A stretch of 64,000 bases of DNA. Source: JBDIAG01 sp047974565. GTDB lineage: Bacteria; Actinomycetota; Actinomycetes; Actinomycetales; CAWJMD01. How positions within the stretch are numbered: the stretch's first letter is position 1; each line of letters starts with the position of its first letter. A program made the translations under genes and the position numbers. This document shows, piece by piece, positions 41,937-50,072 of this stretch. The notes beneath the pieces were generated by a model. That model worked only from the letters and a program-made list of their open reading frames with translations. It had not been told where the DNA came from and made no database searches. Location of the stretch: contig JBKECN010000014.1 of assembly GCA_047974565.1 (NCBI GenBank), positions 1 to 64,000 on the forward strand, written 5' to 3'.

Positions 41937-43109
41937 TCAGTTGTTCGTGACGAGAGTCTCCTTCGTGCCGTCCCACTCCACCAGGACTCCCTCGACCCGC
42001 ATGTCGTTGCCGTCGAAGGTCAGCGGGCCCATCGCGCCGTCGAAGCCTTGGGAGGCAACGGCCTTGAGGCCCTCCATGACCTGCTCGCGATCGGCCGAGC
42101 CCTGCTCCTTGATGGCCCGGGCGATCCACCAGGCGGCGTCGTAGCCCTCTGCGTCATAGGGCTTGGGGTCGGCGGAGTAGGTGGACTTGTACGCCTCGGT
42201 GAAGGCGACCGAGGTGTCGTTGGTCATCGCCATCGAGTAGTCGGTGGGATACACCAGACCGACTGCCGCGTCACCCGCCTGGGAGATGTTGCCCGCCCCC
42301 TGCACGGAGGTGGCCAGGATCTTGCCCTGGTACCCGTTGTTCTTCAGTTCGGTCAGTGCCGTCACCGACTGCGGAGCCGTCAGCAGCATGATCACCGCGT
42401 CCGGCTGGCCACTGACCAGGGTGCGCACCGGGGTGGTGAAGTCCTGGGTGGTCTGCTGCACCGGCACCGAGGTACCGATGTTGACGCCGGCCTTCTGCGC
42501 GTCGGCGGGCACGGTCGTTTCAGCCATCTCCGAGAACGTCAGGAAGGTGGCGTTGTAGATCATCGCCACGTTCGTGAGGTTCTGTTCCTGCAGGTATTCG
42601 GTGGCCAGGTGGTAGTACGTCGACATCGGCGCGGTGGCACGGAAGGTGTAGTCGCCGATGACGACGCCCTGAGAGCCGGCCTGGGTGAAGACGGTGGGGA
42701 CCTTGCTGCGCTCCACCAGCGGCGCCACCGCAGCCGCTTGCTGGCCTTGGGCCGGGCCGATGATCGCGGTGACCGACGAGTCGGCCATCGCCTTGGTCAT
42801 CTCGCTCGACGCCGTTTCGATGGTTCCGGCGGTGTCGGCAACGGTGATGTTGACTGTCACCCCTTCGCCGAGGAACTGCTGGTCGTTGATCTCCTGGGCA
42901 GCAAGTTGGGCGCCTTTCAGCGCGCCGACTCCGGCGTAGGCAACTGGGCCGGTCTGGTCGCTGACCACCTCGATGGTGATCTCCGAGGGCAGATCGCCAT
43001 CCGCTGCTCCTCCCGAGCCGGACGAGTCGTCAGACCCGCCGCCGCAGGCGGCGAGCAGGGCGACGGCGCTGGTGAGGGCGGCGGCGCGACCCCATCGACT
43101 GGACATCAT
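41937..43109 (-). CDS. livK: ABC transporter substrate-binding lipoprotein (LivK-like)
   Basis: The 390-residue protein opens with a lipoprotein signal: MMSSRWGRAAALTSAVALLAAC, lipobox LAAC with Cys22, followed by a Gly/Ser/Asp linker. It continues into a type I periplasmic binding domain (VVSDQTGPVAYAGVGALKGAQLAAQEIN, VTAIIGPAQGQQAAAVAPLVE, YDAEGYDAAWWIARAI). It is tethered outside the membrane and delivers substrate to LivHM. GGAG 6 bases before the ATG supports the start. It is the first gene of the transporter operon, and the ligand is unknown. Confidence 0.9.
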   Translation of the reverse strand: MMSSRWGRAAALTSAVALLAACGGGSDDSSGSGGAADGDLPSEITIEVVSDQTGPVAYAGVGALKGAQLAAQEINDQQFLGEGVTVNITVADTAGTIETASSEMTKAMADSSVTAIIGPAQGQQAAAVAPLVERSKVPTVFTQAGSQGVVIGDYTFRATAPMSTYYHLATEYLQEQNLTNVAMIYNATFLTFSEMAETTVPADAQKAGVNIGTSVPVQQTTQDFTTPVRTLVSGQPDAVIMLLTAPQSVTALTELKNNGYQGKILATSVQGAGNISQAGDAAVGLVYPTDYSMAMTNDTSVAFTEAYKSTYSADPKPYDAEGYDAAWWIARAIKEQGSADREQVMEGLKAVASQGFDGAMGPLTFDGNDMRVEGVLVEWDGTKETLVTNN

Positions 43110-43359
43110 CGTTGACTCCTATCTATGCGAATGATTCGAATACTAATCACGGAGTGGCGTGGAACACAAGGGTCGGCCACCCCGGTTCCGACCATGACCT
43201 GCCAGGGTCCCCGGACGATCCCGGACGCGGTGGACAAACCACCCCGGCCTTGACCTAATCGATATAAGGATTAGCCTGGTTACCGCTGCGGCAAGGACGC
43301 CCAGCAAGCTCGAGGGCAGCGACCGTCGAGCTCACGTCGCCACGGGGAGAAGAGAACTC
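43110..43359. promoter_or_regulatory. Divergent promoter region livK / SDR with CTAATC-type inverted repeats
   Basis: CTAATC (43256-43261) and GATTAG (43270-43275) form an exact inverted repeat around GATATAAG, about 85 bp before the SDR start. Near livK, TGATT (43132-43136) and AATCA (43145-43149) form a second inverted repeat containing CTAATC. The A/T-rich cores suggest promoters under a shared regulator, perhaps a TetR-type protein not encoded here. Confidence 0.5.
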
Positions 43360-44193
43360 ATGTCAGGACGTATGCAGGGCAAGGTCGCATTCATCACCGG
43401 CGCCGCCCGGGGCCAGGGCCGCAGTCACGCGGTGCGCCTGGCGCAGGAGGGCGCGGACATCATCGCCGTCGACATCTGCCAGGACATCGACACGGTGACC
43501 CGGAACTACTCGCTGGCCACCGAGGCGGACCTCGAAGAGACGGTGCAGGCGGTCAAGGCGCTGGACCGACGGATCGTGGCCGTGCGTGCCGACGTACGTG
43601 ACCTGGAGGAGTTGCAGGCCGCCTTCGACCAGGGCCTGAGCGAACTCGGCCGGGTGGACACGGTCGTGGCCAACGCCGGCATCGCCACCTTCGGACGCAC
43701 GTGGGAGCTCACCGCCGACGAGTGGAAGGACATGATCGACGTCAACCTGACCGGCGTCTTCCACACCGCCAAGGTCGCGATCCCGACCCTCATCGAGCAG
43801 GGCGACGGTGGCTCCATCACCTTCACCAGCTCGATCGGTGGGCTCAAGGGAATCATGGGAGTTGGCCACTACGTGGCGGCCAAGCACGGCATCGTCGGCC
43901 TGATGCGAACCCTGGCCAACGAGCTCGGTGAGTACCGGATCCGGGTGAACACCATCCACCCGACCAATGTCGACACGACCATGATCCAGAACCCGGGCAC
44001 CTGGGCGATGTTCAGCCCGGAGAACCCGAGCCGGGAGAATGCGGTTCCCGGTTTCATGACCCTCAACCGGCTCCCGGTGCCGTGGGTGGAGTCGATCGAC
44101 ATCAGCAACGCTCTGCTCTACCTGGCCAGCGACGAGGGCCGGTACGTCACCGGGGTCACCCTGCCCGTGGATGCCGGCGCCTACGTCAAGTAG
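43360..44193 (+). CDS. Mycofactocin-coupled SDR-family oxidoreductase (second)
   Basis: The 277-residue protein begins SGRMQGKVAFITGAARGQGRSHAVRLAQEGADIIAVDICQDI, the signature opening of mycofactocin-coupled SDRs. A family-specific insertion (NYSLATEADLEET) follows. Active-site residues lie in FTSSIGGLKG and YVAAKHG. It probably holds NAD(H) tightly and uses MFT as carrier. It is related to the protein at 37.1 kb but clearly diverged. GGGGAGAAGAG precedes the ATG. It is divergent from the LIV operon, so uptake and first oxidation may be regulated together. Confidence 0.9.
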   Translation: MSGRMQGKVAFITGAARGQGRSHAVRLAQEGADIIAVDICQDIDTVTRNYSLATEADLEETVQAVKALDRRIVAVRADVRDLEELQAAFDQGLSELGRVDTVVANAGIATFGRTWELTADEWKDMIDVNLTGVFHTAKVAIPTLIEQGDGGSITFTSSIGGLKGIMGVGHYVAAKHGIVGLMRTLANELGEYRIRVNTIHPTNVDTTMIQNPGTWAMFSPENPSRENAVPGFMTLNRLPVPWVESIDISNALLYLASDEGRYVTGVTLPVDAGAYVK

Positions 44194-44248
44194 GCGGCCA
44201 ACGACTGCGGGCCGGTTGCTGCCCAGCGACCGTCAGCGCCGCCCAACC

Positions 44249-44528
44249 GTCACCCGGGTGACACCTGTCAGCCCCCGGCAACCTCTACCGTCACCGGAGG
44301 CTGCCAAACGTCACCCGGGTGACGTTGTGGTCCGCCGAACCCAGCCAAACGTCACCCGGGCAACACCCGGCACCCCACGGCAACCTCTACCGTCACCCGA
44401 GCCCGCCAAACGTCACCCCGGTGACGTTGTGACCCGCCGAACCCCAGCCAAACGTCACCCGGGCAACACCCGGCACCCCACGGCAACCTCGACCGTCACC
44501 GGAGCCCGCCAAACGTCACCCGGGTGAC
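44249..44528. repeat. Left palindrome array (GTCACCCGGGTGAC), six elements
   Basis: The 14-bp palindrome or a one- or two-base variant begins at 44249, 44310, 44351, 44412, 44454 and 44515. Spacings alternate 61 and 41 bp, giving a higher-order unit of about 103 bp. Elements at 44351 and 44454 are the degenerate form GTCACCCGGGCAAC. Several are extended to AACGTCACCCGGGTGACGTT. The spacers also repeat (CACCCCACGGCAACCTC). Confidence 0.85.
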
Positions 44529-44810
44529 GTTTGGAACCAGCCGGACCCACCCCATTCCCCGGAACTGCTGGCTCGGCCCGCTCTCCCGAGTCGGCCGCGG
44601 ACACGTCATCAGTCCCGCCACCTCCGCGACTTGCGCACACGAGCCCGGCCACGACCGGCCACGCACTCATACCGGTCACGAGCACCACTCCAGCAACGGC
44701 CCGCTCACCCCAACCCCCGGGCGGGCAGGACCAGCCCCGCGGCCACCGCAAGTCCACGGGCGATACGGACAAAACCCAGGCCCCCCGCCGGGTTACGCGG
44801 GGCAGCCCGT

Positions 44811-45945
44811 GGCCATCGCACGTCCGTGACCGGTTTGCACCAGACCCAGGCCACACTGCCCCGGCGCCACGAGACACCTGGGACAGGTGAGACGGACGAG
44901 ACCACCAGGCCATCCCAATGAACACAATTGCGTCCCACAGACACATTTGCGTACACCGGAGCCATCTGGGCGGCGCCCCGTCGCGCGCCAGCCCTGCACG
45001 CGCGCACCGGACCCGACATCCATGGCCAATTGCCCCACGCAAACCCAGTTGGCGCGACAGGCCACCGCGCTCGTACCGGTCACGCGCGACAAGCCACGCG
45101 GCGGCCCACCCACCCGGCTGGTCAACCCGGGGGCCAGCCCGTGGCCATCGCACGTCCGTGACCGGTTTGCACCAGACCCAGGCCACACTGCCCCGGCGCC
45201 ACGAGACGCCTGGGACAAGTGAGACGGACGAGACCACCAGACCATCCCACTGAACACAATTGCGTCCCACAGACACATTTGCGTACACCGGAACCAACTG
45301 GTCGGCGCGCCCTCGCGGCGCCAGCCCTGCACGCGCGCACCAGACCCGACATCCATGGCCATTTACCCCACGCAAACCCAGTTGCCACGACAGGCCACCG
45401 CGCTCGTACCGGTCACGCGCGACAAGCCACGCGGCGGCCCACCCACCCGGCCGGTCAACCCGGGGCCAGCCCGTGGCCATCGCACGTCCGTGACCGGTTT
45501 GCACCAGACCCAGGCCACACCGCCCCAGCCCCACGAGACACCTGGGACAAGTGAGACGGACGAGACCTCCAGGCCATCCCACTGAACACAATTGCGTCCC
45601 ACAGACACATTTGCGTACACCGGAGCCATCTGGTCGGCGCGCCCTCGCGGCGCCAGCCCTGCACGCGCCCACCGGACCCGACATCCAGGGCCATTTGCCC
45701 CACGCAAGCCCGCTGTCGCGAAAGGCCACCGCGCTCAAACCGAGCAACAGGGACACTCCAGGCAGCGCCCCACCCACCCTGCCTGATCAGCCCAGGGACC
45801 AGCCCGTGGCCGTCGCCCGTCCGTGACCGGTTTGGACCAGACCCAGGCCATACCGCCCCGCGCCACGAACGCATCAGGGATAGGTGAGACGAATGCAGTT
45901 GGCAGTCCGTCCCAACGAACACGCTTGGCTCTGACAAGCGCGGCC
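44811..45945. repeat. 332-bp tandem direct repeat, about 3.4 copies
   Basis: The block GGCCATCGCACGTCCGTGAC starts at 44811, 45143 and 45475, and a variant at 45808, so the period is 332-333 bp. Units are very similar and share CACAATTGCGTCCCACAGAC and CACATTTGCGTACACCGG. The last copy is truncated and more diverged. The period is not a multiple of three, and the middle parts carry small indels, which argues against a protein-coding repeat. Confidence 0.88.
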
Positions 45946-45949
45946 AAAC

Positions 45950-46147
45950 GTCACCCAGGTGACATCTGTCGTCCCCCGGCAACCTCTAGCGTCACCCAAG
46001 GCCGCACATCGTCACCCGGGTGACGTTTGGGTCTGCCGACGCCAGCACATCGTCACCCAGGTGACGTTTGGGTCTGCCGGGACCAGCACATCGTCACCCG
46101 GGTGACGTTTGGCTCTGCCGACGCCTGCACATCGTCACCCGGGTGAC
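45950..46147. repeat. Right palindrome array (GTCACCCGGGTGAC), five elements, 41-bp period
   Basis: Elements start at 45950 (GTCACCCAGGTGAC), 46011, 46052, 46093 and 46134. The last four are spaced exactly 41 bp apart, with a conserved spacer GTTTGGGTCTGCCG...CAGCACATC. The first interval is 61 bp as in the left array. The text CCCCCGGCAACCTCTA is shared with the left array, so both arrays have the same origin. Confidence 0.87.
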
Positions 46148-46324
46148 GTTTGGCAGAGGGTCGGCCGCACCACGCCAGCCGGCGTGACCTTGGCCAACCC
46201 GACGGCACCCTGCCAACCTGACGGCACCCTGCCAACCCGCGGCGGCGACCATGGCCAACCCGCGGCGGCACCCGGCCAACCCGACGACACCACGCAGACC
46301 CGCAGGACCCGCACTCGAGACTGG

Positions 46325-46621
46325 TCAGTCGCGGGCCAGTTCCTCCTCGAGCCGTTCCACCTTCCCGGTGAGCATCTCGGTGTGCCCGGGCCGGATGTCG
46401 GCCTTAAGTACCAACGAGACCCGCTCCCCGTTGGGTGCGACCGCTTCGCACGCGCGGCGAACTACGTCCATGCACTCCTGCCAGTCGCCTTCGATGGTGG
46501 TGAACATGGAGTCGGTGCGATTCGGCAGACCGGACTCTCGCACCACCTTCACAGCGGCGGCCACGGCCGGTGCCAACGAGTCACGATCAAGGCTGGGGGC
46601 TACGGAGAAGGCGACCAACAT
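46325..46621 (-). CDS. Thiamine-binding / MTH1187 (YkoF-like) family protein
   Basis: This 98-residue protein reads MLVAFSVAPSLDRDSLAPAVAAAVKVVRESGLPNRTDSMFTTIEGDWQECMDVVRRACEAV. It matches the small ferredoxin-fold family (DUF77/thiamine-binding) with the G-L-P-x-x-x-x-x-M-x-T-x-x-E-G-x-W pattern. Members form tetramers and some bind thiamine or related ligands. It lies alone between the repeat island and the mftG upstream region, pointing into the repeats. Confidence 0.78.
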   Translation of the reverse strand: MLVAFSVAPSLDRDSLAPAVAAAVKVVRESGLPNRTDSMFTTIEGDWQECMDVVRRACEAVAPNGERVSLVLKADIRPGHTEMLTGKVERLEEELARD

Positions 46622-46926
46622 GATCCCAGCCTGACCCCTGGCGTCCTCGGGCGCAACGGGTGCGGCGCACCATCCGGCCGGCGGCCTCGCGTCCGGCTGT
46701 CGCCGAGCCCCATCGGCGGCGCGTTCGATCCCAACCCCTCGCTCGGTGTCTCACCGCCACGTGCGCATAGCACCGACGCGAACAAGACCAACGCGAACAT
46801 GACCGTCCGAACGAAACCTTCCGAACATGACCGCCTGAAGAGACGGACCTGAAACTGCCGCACCTGCGCGGGGGTGTCGAAAGGTCGCGCACCCTCACCT
46901 GGCGAACCTCTGGCATGGTCTGGGGC
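46622..46926. promoter_or_regulatory. Divergent upstream region of mftG and the thiamine-binding-type gene
   Basis: This 305-bp gap has no gene. It carries a direct repeat CGAACATGACCG at 46794-46805 and 46822-46833 (28-bp spacing), with an extra CCGAAC between them. This could be a regulator site for mftG. No clear -10/-35 pair is visible. Confidence 0.4.
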
Positions 46927-48495
46927 ATGGAGCATGACGTCCTCGTCGTCGGTGCCGGTGCGGCCGGCTGCGCGGTGGCCGCCAGACTCGCCTGCGAGGG
47001 TTCGGTGCGGGTGTTGCTCGTCGAGGCGGGCTACCGGGTGCACCACCCGGCGCAGCGCATCCCCAAGGCCTTCCTCACCGCGATGCTCAACCCGAGGCTT
47101 GCTTACCACTACCCCACCGAGAGCGGTGAGACCTGGATCCGCGGCCGAGCCCTGGGCGGGTCCACAACGATCAACGGGATGATGTGGGTGCGCGGCGATC
47201 CGGGCGACTACGACCGACTGGCCGCCCTGGGCAATCCCGGCTGGGGCTGGGCGCACCTCGGCCCGGTCTACGCCGACCTCGAGGCCGGCGCGCCCGGCGC
47301 CCGTCGAGGGCTCCGGACCACGGTCCGAACCACCCACGACCCGATCGCCGCAGCGATCCTGACCGGCGCAGCCGACCTCCAAGTCCCCCCGGTGGCAGAC
47401 CTCAATGCCACTACCGGACCTCGAATCGGCTTCACTCCCAGCACTATTGATCACGGTCTGAGGGTGGACGCGACCTCGCTGCTGCCGTCCGCGAGCCCCA
47501 CATTGCAGGTGCTGACCGGCGCCAAGGTCGGTTACCTGCTACTGGAGAACACCGCGGACGGGGTCCGGGCCACCGGGGTCCGGGCGCTGCACCGCGGCCG
47601 GATCCGGGACCTGCGGGCCCAGGAGGTGGTGCTGGCTGGCGGGACGATCGAGTCAGCGCTGCTGCTGGAACGCTCTGGGATCGGCCGGCCCGAGATCCTG
47701 GCCGCGGCAGGAGTGCGAACGGTGGTGCCCTCCCCGCGAGTGGGTGAGGGTGTGGTGGAGCAGCGCAGCGTCACTCTCAAGGCTCGGGTCCGCGACGCGG
47801 TGGGGCTGGGTCCGCGGCTGGCCACCAGGTCCGCCCGCGCCCGGGAACTGGCCCGCTACCTGCTCACCCGCAGCGGGGCGGTGGCCGGCGGGGCCTACGA
47901 GATATCCGCAATGCTGGCCCTGGCATCGCCGGGGCTCGTCGACACCCAACTGCTGGCAACAACTCTCGCCACGGACGACACGGGGCTGACGGTGGCCGGC
48001 CACCCGGGGCTGATGTTGCAGGGGTACCTGATCCGTCCGGGCACCGACTCGTCGGTCCACCTGAGCGGCCCACATCCGGACGATCCCCCGAGGATCCGCG
48101 ACCGGTACCTGGCCACCGACGGCGATCGCGAAGCGGCCGCCCGCATCCTGAACTGGCATCGGCGACTGCTCTCAACCCGGTCCTTGGCCGACCTGGGGGC
48201 GCACGAGGTGAGTCCCGGCCCCGGTGTACGGGACGTGCCGCAGGTCGCCCGGTACGTGCAGGACAGCGGCAACGGGATCTTCCACGCCGTCGGGTCCTGC
48301 GCGATGGGTCCGGACGAAGAAGATGTGGTGGACGCGGCCTTGCGGGTGCGAGGAGTCCACGGCCTGCGGGTCGCCGACGCCTCCGTGCTGCCCTTCCCGG
48401 TCGCTGGCGGCACCGCGGCGCCGGCGATGGCGGTCGGGCATCGCGCCGCCGAGATCCTGCTCGAGCAACGCTTCGCCCGGCCCGGTCGGCCCTGA
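46927..48495 (+). CDS. mftG: Mycofactocin-system GMC-family oxidoreductase MftG
   Basis: The 522-residue flavoprotein has the N-terminal FAD motif VVGAGAAGCAVA, the GMC signature RGRALGGSTTINGMMWVRG near residue 78, AGGTIESALLLERSGIG near 240 and the C-terminal active-site region GIFHAVGSCAMG with V-A-D-A-S-V-L-P. It is the GMC protein that accompanies MFT loci and is thought to link reduced mycofactocin to the respiratory chain. The start at MEHDVLVVG fits the fold; an ATG 12 bases upstream is possible. It converges on mftF with a 50-bp gap, instead of following it in the same direction. Confidence 0.9.
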   Translation: MEHDVLVVGAGAAGCAVAARLACEGSVRVLLVEAGYRVHHPAQRIPKAFLTAMLNPRLAYHYPTESGETWIRGRALGGSTTINGMMWVRGDPGDYDRLAALGNPGWGWAHLGPVYADLEAGAPGARRGLRTTVRTTHDPIAAAILTGAADLQVPPVADLNATTGPRIGFTPSTIDHGLRVDATSLLPSASPTLQVLTGAKVGYLLLENTADGVRATGVRALHRGRIRDLRAQEVVLAGGTIESALLLERSGIGRPEILAAAGVRTVVPSPRVGEGVVEQRSVTLKARVRDAVGLGPRLATRSARARELARYLLTRSGAVAGGAYEISAMLALASPGLVDTQLLATTLATDDTGLTVAGHPGLMLQGYLIRPGTDSSVHLSGPHPDDPPRIRDRYLATDGDREAAARILNWHRRLLSTRSLADLGAHEVSPGPGVRDVPQVARYVQDSGNGIFHAVGSCAMGPDEEDVVDAALRVRGVHGLRVADASVLPFPVAGGTAAPAMAVGHRAAEILLEQRFARPGRP

Positions 48496-48545
48496 ATCGT
48501 TCCCCCGCAAGGGATCAGCCACGCCGGGGGTGCTGGACGCCAGGA

Positions 48546-50072
48546 TCAGCGTGGACCGGCGCCGCGCGGCCCGAGATCCGGCACCAGCGCCCGCAGCGAC
48601 CGGGCCCGCCAGGCTCCCGCCCACAGCCCCGCCCCGTAGGCGAGGTCGTCCAAGCGGCGGGCCACCACATACCGCGCGGGACCCAGCCGAGGCCGGACCC
48701 GTCGGTAGTCGGCGAGTGCATCAGCCACCGCGGCGACCACCAGCGCCCGCCGGGCCCGTCGCGATACCAACGCGGCAGGCACGGCCACCGGCCAGTAATG
48801 CCGGGTGAGACCCGCACCGGTCTGCCACAGCGAGGAGACGGCCGCCTCCAGGGTCAGGACGGCAGCCGCCCGCGCCGGGTGATCCAGAGACCGCAGCTGC
48901 GCGGCGGTGCGCCAAGTCCCCACGCCGTAGGCTGCCAGCACCACACCGGGCGACCATCGGCGCTGCGCCAGCGCACCAGCCACGAGGGCCAGGCTCCAGC
49001 CGCGCAGCACCATCGGCGCCACCGCACTGCGGTGCCGGCGGGCCAGTTCGGCCGCGGACGAGCCGTAAAAAGCCTTGCGCTGCAACCACGGCCAGAACTC
49101 GGCACGGTGCGCGTGCCGCACCGACGCGGTCGGCTCGTAACGCACCCGCCAGCCCGCCTCGGCCAGCCGCCAGATGAGGTCGACGTCCTCGCCCACCCGC
49201 ATGCTCTCCTCAAAGCCCGCGCCGAGGGCTTCGACCCGGGCCAGCAGGCACGCCGAGGGCAGGTAGGAGACCACCCCGCCGGGCGCGACCAGGGCGGGAT
49301 GCGGGCCGAGATCGAGAGAGGAGCGGGCCTGTTCGTACCGCTCGACCCAGCCGTCGGCCGGATCCGGCGACGGGCCGAGCACCCGCGGGGCGGCGACCGC
49401 GACCGCCGGGTCGGTGAAGTGCCGGACGAGGGTGGCCAGCCACCCCGGCTGGGGGGTGATATCGGAGTCGACGAACGCCACCAGAGGTGTGCTCACCCGC
49501 CGGAGCCCGGTGTTGCGGGCGGCAGCCGGACCCAGGTTGGTGTCGTGGCGCAGCACCAGAGCGCCATGCCGCTCGGCGACGGCCCGCACCCGATCGGGAT
49601 CGCGTGAGCCGTCGTCGACCACGATGACGGCCAGACCCGGCGGCAGGGTGGCAAGGAGAGCCTGCACCGCATCGGGACGGTCAAGCGTGGGAATGACGAC
49701 GGTGACATCGCCGACGGCCCGGTCGGCGTCCGGCCCGTCCGGTGGCGTGTGCCAGACGGGGTCGGCGAAGCCACGGTCGAGCAGGTTGCGGGCGAGCCGG
49801 GCGTCGACCTCGTCCCGGACCACGAGTTCGCCCTCGGCGGTGATCCTGCCCTGGGCGGCGGGGCGGATCCGCAGCACCCGCCGGCGACTGCCGCCGAGCA
49901 GGGTGGCTCCGTCGTCGCACCGCCGGGCGTGCGGGCTCAACCTCACCCGAAAACCTGTCGGCAGTACGGTCACCCCGGGGCCGTCGAGGACGACACCCGG
50001 CTGCGCGCCATACCCCGGGCCACGACTCACGCCCCCGCCCGACAGCCGGTGCCCAACCTGCGGACCACCCAT
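48546..50072 (-). CDS. mftF: Mycofactocin glycosyltransferase MftF
   Basis: The 508-residue protein has a PqqD-like/variable N-terminus (to about 110) followed by a GT2 glycosyltransferase domain: DVTVVIPTLDRPDAV near 122, VDDGSRDPDRV near 150, FVDSDITPQPGWL near 200 (DxD metal site) and E-D-V-D-L-I-W-R near 294. The C-terminal third has hydrophobic stretches, indicating membrane association. MftF attaches glucose chains to the MFT core. The ATG overlaps the mftE stop (TGATG). Confidence 0.9.
   Translation of the reverse strand: MGGPQVGHRLSGGGVSRGPGYGAQPGVVLDGPGVTVLPTGFRVRLSPHARRCDDGATLLGGSRRRVLRIRPAAQGRITAEGELVVRDEVDARLARNLLDRGFADPVWHTPPDGPDADRAVGDVTVVIPTLDRPDAVQALLATLPPGLAVIVVDDGSRDPDRVRAVAERHGALVLRHDTNLGPAAARNTGLRRVSTPLVAFVDSDITPQPGWLATLVRHFTDPAVAVAAPRVLGPSPDPADGWVERYEQARSSLDLGPHPALVAPGGVVSYLPSACLLARVEALGAGFEESMRVGEDVDLIWRLAEAGWRVRYEPTASVRHAHRAEFWPWLQRKAFYGSSAAELARRHRSAVAPMVLRGWSLALVAGALAQRRWSPGVVLAAYGVGTWRTAAQLRSLDHPARAAAVLTLEAAVSSLWQTGAGLTRHYWPVAVPAALVSRRARRALVVAAVADALADYRRVRPRLGPARYVVARRLDDLAYGAGLWAGAWRARSLRALVPDLGPRGAGPR

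Larger units (their letters stand above)
44194..46324. other. 2.1-kb non-coding repeat island between convergent genes
   Basis: No credible gene lies here. Open frames exist in several phases only because stops are rare in GC-rich DNA, and their third-position composition is unlike that of genes. The stretch is built of palindrome arrays (44249-44528 and 45950-46147), a 332-bp tandem repeat (44811-45945), a diverged half-copy before it (44577-44810) and short 19-23 bp repeats at 46193-46275. The flanking genes both point into it, so it carries no obvious promoter. Confidence 0.8.

Noticed and set aside
40060..42129. A 689-codon open frame covering livM and livH
   Set aside because: Only the part from 40956 downward is LivM. 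The upstream portion is a shadow of livH in another frame, rich in Arg, Gly and Pro.
44455..45777. A 440-codon minus-strand open frame across the repeats
   Set aside because: The 332-bp period changes phase in each unit, so the same DNA is translated in different frames. The protein has no recognisable domain and only reflects lack of stops in GC-rich DNA.
44531..45826. A chain of plus-strand open frames (119, 111, 111 and 91 codons) each overlapping the next by GTGA in the 332-bp repeats
   Set aside because: The overlap is simply the same repeated DNA word. The frames diverge in the middle through compensating indels while the DNA is conserved, and third-position composition is not gene-like.
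44249..46147. A CRISPR array, because of repeats with regular spacing
   Set aside because: The spacers are themselves repeats of one another, the core is a full palindrome, and no cas genes are present.
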